Assembly (NCBI GenBank): GCA_019357535.2
Contig: CP079955.1
Location: forward strand, 372,001 to 436,000
Length of the DNA: 64,000 nucleotides
Reading direction: 5' to 3'
DNA from: Macrococcus sp. 19Msa1099
GTDB lineage: Bacteria > Bacillota > Bacilli > Staphylococcales > Staphylococcaceae
The notes below the pieces were generated by a model. It worked only from the letters and a program-made list of their open reading frames with translations, was not told where the DNA came from and made no database searches. Positions 61,064-64,000 of the stretch are shown here, piece by piece. Positions within the stretch are counted from its first letter, which is position 1; every line of letters starts with the position of its first letter. The position numbers and the translations under genes are program-made.

Positions 61064-61104
61064 ACTTTGGTGGAAACAATAATCTTGTTAATAGATAGTG
61101 ATGT

Positions 61105-61139
61105 GGCAAGTTAGCGCATAAATAATACACATGAGCCAA
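61105..61139. repeat. Isolated degenerate unit of the 62-bp hairpin repeat
   Basis: GGCAAGTTAGCGCATAAA...ACATGAGCCAA matches the GCAAGTTGGCTCATAAA...ACATGAGCCAA part of the array at 23403-23870, with two changes that break the left arm. It lies 37 kb from the array, between the DUF456 and DinB genes. Confidence 0.75.
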
Positions 61140-61219
61140 TTTTCTATAATCAAAATGTTTCATAAGCATCAATTGGTGGGATATAATAACTAATAATAAT
61201 AAACCTAGGAGGAACATAT

Positions 61220-61693
61220 ATGTTTCGTAGCAAAAATGATTTTATTACCCAGTATCGTCAGGAAGGTGAAACGACTCTCGCCTGTATAAGAGAATTAACA
61301 GATGAATCTTTAACACAAGCGGTAACTGAACTAGATAGAACGTTAGGAGAGCTTACCTGGCATATCGTTCAAAGTCTCGGTGGGTTTGCAGAACGCGCAG
61401 GTATTTCAGTAGAAGGTGCGAACTATAGCTCTTCTATGCCAGAAACGAAAGCGGAGATTTTAGAGGAGGCAGAGAAGATAGTTAACAATACGTTAGCAGC
61501 CTATGAAGCTAGCCTAACAGACGAGAATTTGAATGATGATGTTGATTTCTTTGGACATAATCTCGCTAAAGGTGCTTTACTTTATTCAAATATTACACAC
61601 TTGGCTCATCATAGAGGACAGATGACAGTATTGATGAGACAAGCGGGTCTTAAAGTCCCTGGCATTTATGGGCCATCACGAGACAGTGAATAA
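61220..61693 (+). CDS. DinB/YfiT-fold putative thiol transferase
   Basis: A 157-aa four-helix protein of the DinB fold. A probable metal triad consists of a His in LTWHIVQSLGG (about residue 48) and two in THLAHHRGQMTVLMRQ (about 129-133). DinB-fold enzymes include bacillithiol S-transferases; whether this one uses bacillithiol is not known. AGGAGGAAC precedes the ATG, and a TATAAT (61182-61187) lies about 30 bp upstream. Confidence 0.83.
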   Translation: MFRSKNDFITQYRQEGETTLACIRELTDESLTQAVTELDRTLGELTWHIVQSLGGFAERAGISVEGANYSSSMPETKAEILEEAEKIVNNTLAAYEASLTDENLNDDVDFFGHNLAKGALLYSNITHLAHHRGQMTVLMRQAGLKVPGIYGPSRDSE

Positions 61694-61707
61694 TAAATAG
61701 TTTATTC

Positions 61708-61748
61708 AAGCGGACTGTATCTATTTTTTACAGTCTGCTTATTTTTTT
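61708..61748 (+). terminator. Terminator of the DinB-fold gene
   Basis: AAGCGGACTGTA and TACAGTCTGCTT pair with one mismatch around a 9-nt loop, followed by ATTTTTTT. Confidence 0.88.
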
Positions 61749-61810
61749 GAATTAAATTTACAACTTTGAATCGTTAATAGCATCAAATATAAATATTGGA
61801 GTGGTCAGTT

Positions 61811-63847
61811 TTGGAGAATTTTATCGTAATACTCAGTTTGGTACTTGCAGTTATCATTTCCACCGTGATTCATTTTTACATCCCTAAAGTTCCGCTCGCT
61901 TTTATCCAGATAGCTATAGGGATGCTCATTTTTTTAACACCTATCCCTCTAAATGTAGATTTTGAACCGGAACTCTTTCTAATTGGTATTATCGCACCAT
62001 TACTATTTCTTGAAGGTTACACTGTATCCAGGCTATATATGATTAAATATTTAAAACCAATTATATTGATGGCGCTAGGCCTTGTCTTCACAACTGTAAT
62101 TGGTCTGGGATACATTACACATAGTATGATTCCATTTCTACCGATGGCTGCATGCTTTGCACTCGCTGCAATTATTTGTCCGACTGATGCGGTGGCAGTT
62201 CAGGCGATTGCACAAGATAAGAAACTCCCGCGTGGACTGATGACGATTCTTGAAGGAGAATCTTTACTGAATGATGCAGCGGGGATATTAAGTTTTAATA
62301 TCGCGATTGTCGCTTTAACGACAGGTGTATTTAGTGTCACAGGTTCGATCACACAGTTCTTTATCTCTTCATTAGGTGGTTTAGTTGTGGGTCTGTTTAT
62401 AGGATTAATCTTTGTACAGATTAGAATCCTTCTGGTTAGAAAAGGGTTTGAAAATGAATATATTTATATATTAATACAGCTCCTTACACCTTTTGTCATT
62501 TACATGGCTGCTGAAAGTATTCACGTTTCAGGTATTATTGCAGCTGTAGTTGGCGGAATCATCCATGGAATTGAACGAGATAGGTTATCTCAAGCGACGA
62601 CACGTTTGCAACTTGGGTATAACAATACATGGGGATTACTCTCTACTGTTCTGAATGGCTTTGTCTTTACATTGCTAGGGTATTTAATCCCTCAAGTTAC
62701 ACTTTCGCTGACTGAACATGATGAAAAAAGTATTTTTTCAACAATGATATACACGCTTGTAATCGCATTACTTGTTTATATTTTTAGGTTTATATGGGTA
62801 TTTGTACTCTATAATAAGTTTTATATTCCAGAAAGTCGTTTTGAAAAAGTGCTAAAGCATGAAGATATTGATAAATTTGATAAGAGACCCAATCGTTTTA
62901 AGTATGCGTTAATTGCTACTGTGTGTGGTGTGCATGGCACAATCTCTATGGCCATAGCATTGACGATACCAGTAGAAATCATGAACGGAGAGTATTTCAA
63001 CTATCGCGATAACTTACTATTTATCACAGCAGGTGTGGTGGTCATTAGTTTAGTTGTTGCACAAATTTTCTTACCACTATTAACACCAAAAGCAGAAGAT
63101 AATAGCGTAGATTCCCACCTTGATTTCAGAGAAGCATATATATTGATCAAAGAATTTGGAATGAAATATATTCATAAACAAACTACACCTGAAAACAGTA
63201 TGATTGCCGGAAATCTCATACGTCAGTATACGATGCAGGTTGGATTTTATAGTGAGGTAAGTGACAGAGAGTATAATCCGAAAGAGTTTGATAGACTGCA
63301 TGCGATTGCACTTGAAACAGAAATGAAAACGCTTGATGAACTGGTAGAAAATGATGAGATTACACAGAGTGCATTTAACAACTACGTTCAATATATCGAA
63401 AGAACAAAGATATTCGCCTCGACAAGCTTCTTCAGAAGAATGGTGTTTTTAATTCGCATGCATGGTAAGCGTAAAGCATTTGAAAATAGATTGAATCAGT
63501 CAAGTTCGCTCTCGCTAAAAAATAGTCTGTTAGAAATTCAAAAAATTGCATCACGTGTACACTATAACGTTGTGCAACGATTGTCCGAAGAAATAAGTAG
63601 AGAGAATCGGATAGAAGTTGCGCTTGTGTCAGATAACTATTTGAATCGGGTAAATCAGATTAAGAGAAATGCCACGAATGAAACGATTGATGATGATGAA
63701 ACGTTATTTGCGCTTGATGTATTAGCAGTCGAAAAAGATATGGTAGCAAGGCTCGTGAAAAAAGCTAAGATCAGTCGTGAAGTAGCAGTTGAGTTGAGAC
63801 AAGCATTGAACTATGATGAAATGATGCTGTTGGATACGGAAGACTAG
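61811..63847 (+). CDS. CPA1-family Na+/H+ antiporter (NhaP/NhaK-like)
   Basis: A 678-aa antiporter. The first 420 residues hold about 12 helices with the CPA1 motifs LLFLEGYTVS, CPTDAVAVQAIA (Asp of the cation site) and LEGESLLNDAAGI. The last 250 residues are a cytosolic helical domain, rich in Glu and Arg, as in Bacillus NhaK-type proteins. It exchanges Na+ or K+ for protons in pH and salt tolerance. I prefer TTG at 61811, after GGAGTGG, over TTG at 61796, which precedes that site. Confidence 0.9.
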   Translation: MENFIVILSLVLAVIISTVIHFYIPKVPLAFIQIAIGMLIFLTPIPLNVDFEPELFLIGIIAPLLFLEGYTVSRLYMIKYLKPIILMALGLVFTTVIGLGYITHSMIPFLPMAACFALAAIICPTDAVAVQAIAQDKKLPRGLMTILEGESLLNDAAGILSFNIAIVALTTGVFSVTGSITQFFISSLGGLVVGLFIGLIFVQIRILLVRKGFENEYIYILIQLLTPFVIYMAAESIHVSGIIAAVVGGIIHGIERDRLSQATTRLQLGYNNTWGLLSTVLNGFVFTLLGYLIPQVTLSLTEHDEKSIFSTMIYTLVIALLVYIFRFIWVFVLYNKFYIPESRFEKVLKHEDIDKFDKRPNRFKYALIATVCGVHGTISMAIALTIPVEIMNGEYFNYRDNLLFITAGVVVISLVVAQIFLPLLTPKAEDNSVDSHLDFREAYILIKEFGMKYIHKQTTPENSMIAGNLIRQYTMQVGFYSEVSDREYNPKEFDRLHAIALETEMKTLDELVENDEITQSAFNNYVQYIERTKIFASTSFFRRMVFLIRMHGKRKAFENRLNQSSSLSLKNSLLEIQKIASRVHYNVVQRLSEEISRENRIEVALVSDNYLNRVNQIKRNATNETIDDDETLFALDVLAVEKDMVARLVKKAKISREVAVELRQALNYDEMMLLDTED

Positions 63848-63868
63848 ACAGACATTGATACCATTAAC

Positions 63869-63918
63869 GAATAAGAAGGAAGCCTGAAATGATACTCTTT
63901 CAGGCTTCCTTCTTATTC
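63869..63918. terminator. Long hairpin at the 3' end of the antiporter gene
   Basis: A perfect 21-bp stem (63869-63889 with 63898-63918) and an 8-nt loop. Neither flank has a clean T run. It lies between the antiporter gene and a probable convergent gene. Confidence 0.7.
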
Positions 63919-63933
63919 GTTCTAATAATATTA

Positions 63934-63999
63934 TCAAGCATTTAGGGGAGTTTTACCTTGGAAATCAACATATTCATATGCGAGATTTACAGCATCATC
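63934..63999 (-). CDS. Possible C-terminal end of a minus-strand gene leaving the window
   Basis: Read on the minus strand, the last 66 bases give an open frame of 21 codons, ending in EYVDFQGKTPLNA and a TGA stop. The codons look real, and the 21-bp hairpin stands just beyond the stop, as for a convergent gene. No product can be named from so short a piece. Confidence 0.45.
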   Translation of the reverse strand, partial: DDAVNLAYEYVDFQGKTPLNA

Positions 64000-64000
64000 C

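Overview
The window is low-GC Firmicute DNA. The gene set points to the Staphylococcaceae, and a Macrococcus-like chromosome is my best inference. Reasons are a CstR whose two sensing cysteines sit at residues 31 and 60 as in Staphylococcus aureus, a CstB persulfide dioxygenase, an Mqo that resembles staphylococcal Mqo1 from memory of those sequences, a TcaA-like zinc-ribbon protein, strong AGGAGG ribosome binding sites and frequent TTG starts. It reads as ordinary chromosome: short operons separated by intrinsic terminators. I see no rRNA, tRNA, transposase, integrase, phage gene or CRISPR array.

Layout. 1-7.8 kb: the end of bioB, a RecQ helicase fused to a phosphoribosyltransferase-like domain, an M20 amidohydrolase, the TsuAB thiosulfate uptake pair, a YdaT-like protein, an AbgT transporter, then five 41-bp tandem repeats. 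7.8-10.2 kb: a DUF805 protein and dhaKLM for PTS-dependent dihydroxyacetone phosphorylation. 10.2-15.5 kb: a divergent reactive-sulfur locus. On the minus strand lie cstR, a rhodanese and a TauE-type exporter; on the plus strand lie an 812-aa CoADR-rhodanese-TusA-DsrE fusion and cstB. Three CstR-type operators sit between them. 15.5-26.6 kb: TcaA-like zinc-ribbon proteins, pcp, a methyltransferase, mqo, a BASS transporter, a NERD protein, eight 62-bp hairpin repeats, an aldehyde dehydrogenase and a secreted NlpC/P60 protein. 26.6-37.3 kb: an acetyltransferase, ogt, yjdM/phnA, a DUF418 membrane protein, two uncharacterised genes, an MFS drug exporter, a YkvI-like transporter, an esterase, an NAD-binding protein, a DUF47-PiT phosphate uptake pair and a small hydrolase. 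37.4-41 kb: gntRKP with a cre site and a GntR operator. 41-49.2 kb: a BI-1 protein, YebC, small enzymes, a YtrA-type ABC operon and a phospholipase D. 49.2-52 kb: a SAM-I riboswitch controlling metNIQ. 52-64 kb: a TetR-EmrAB efflux locus, DUF402, a stress-type SDR, TatD, LysR, a small alarmone synthetase, an MFS/DUF456 pair, a DinB-fold protein and a CPA1 Na+/H+ antiporter.

How the parts work together. TsuAB would bring in thiosulfate, while the CstR-controlled locus would sense and clear per- and polysulfides, with TauE as a probable exporter; both belong to sulfur handling. gntRKP and dhaKLM feed three-carbon and pentose-phosphate metabolism. The most unusual signals lie outside genes: two tandem arrays with exact periods (41 and 62 bp) whose units form hairpins, with pairing changes in both arms of the 62-bp family, isolated degenerate relatives of both families elsewhere, and a third dispersed repeat that appears to carry an intrinsic terminator.
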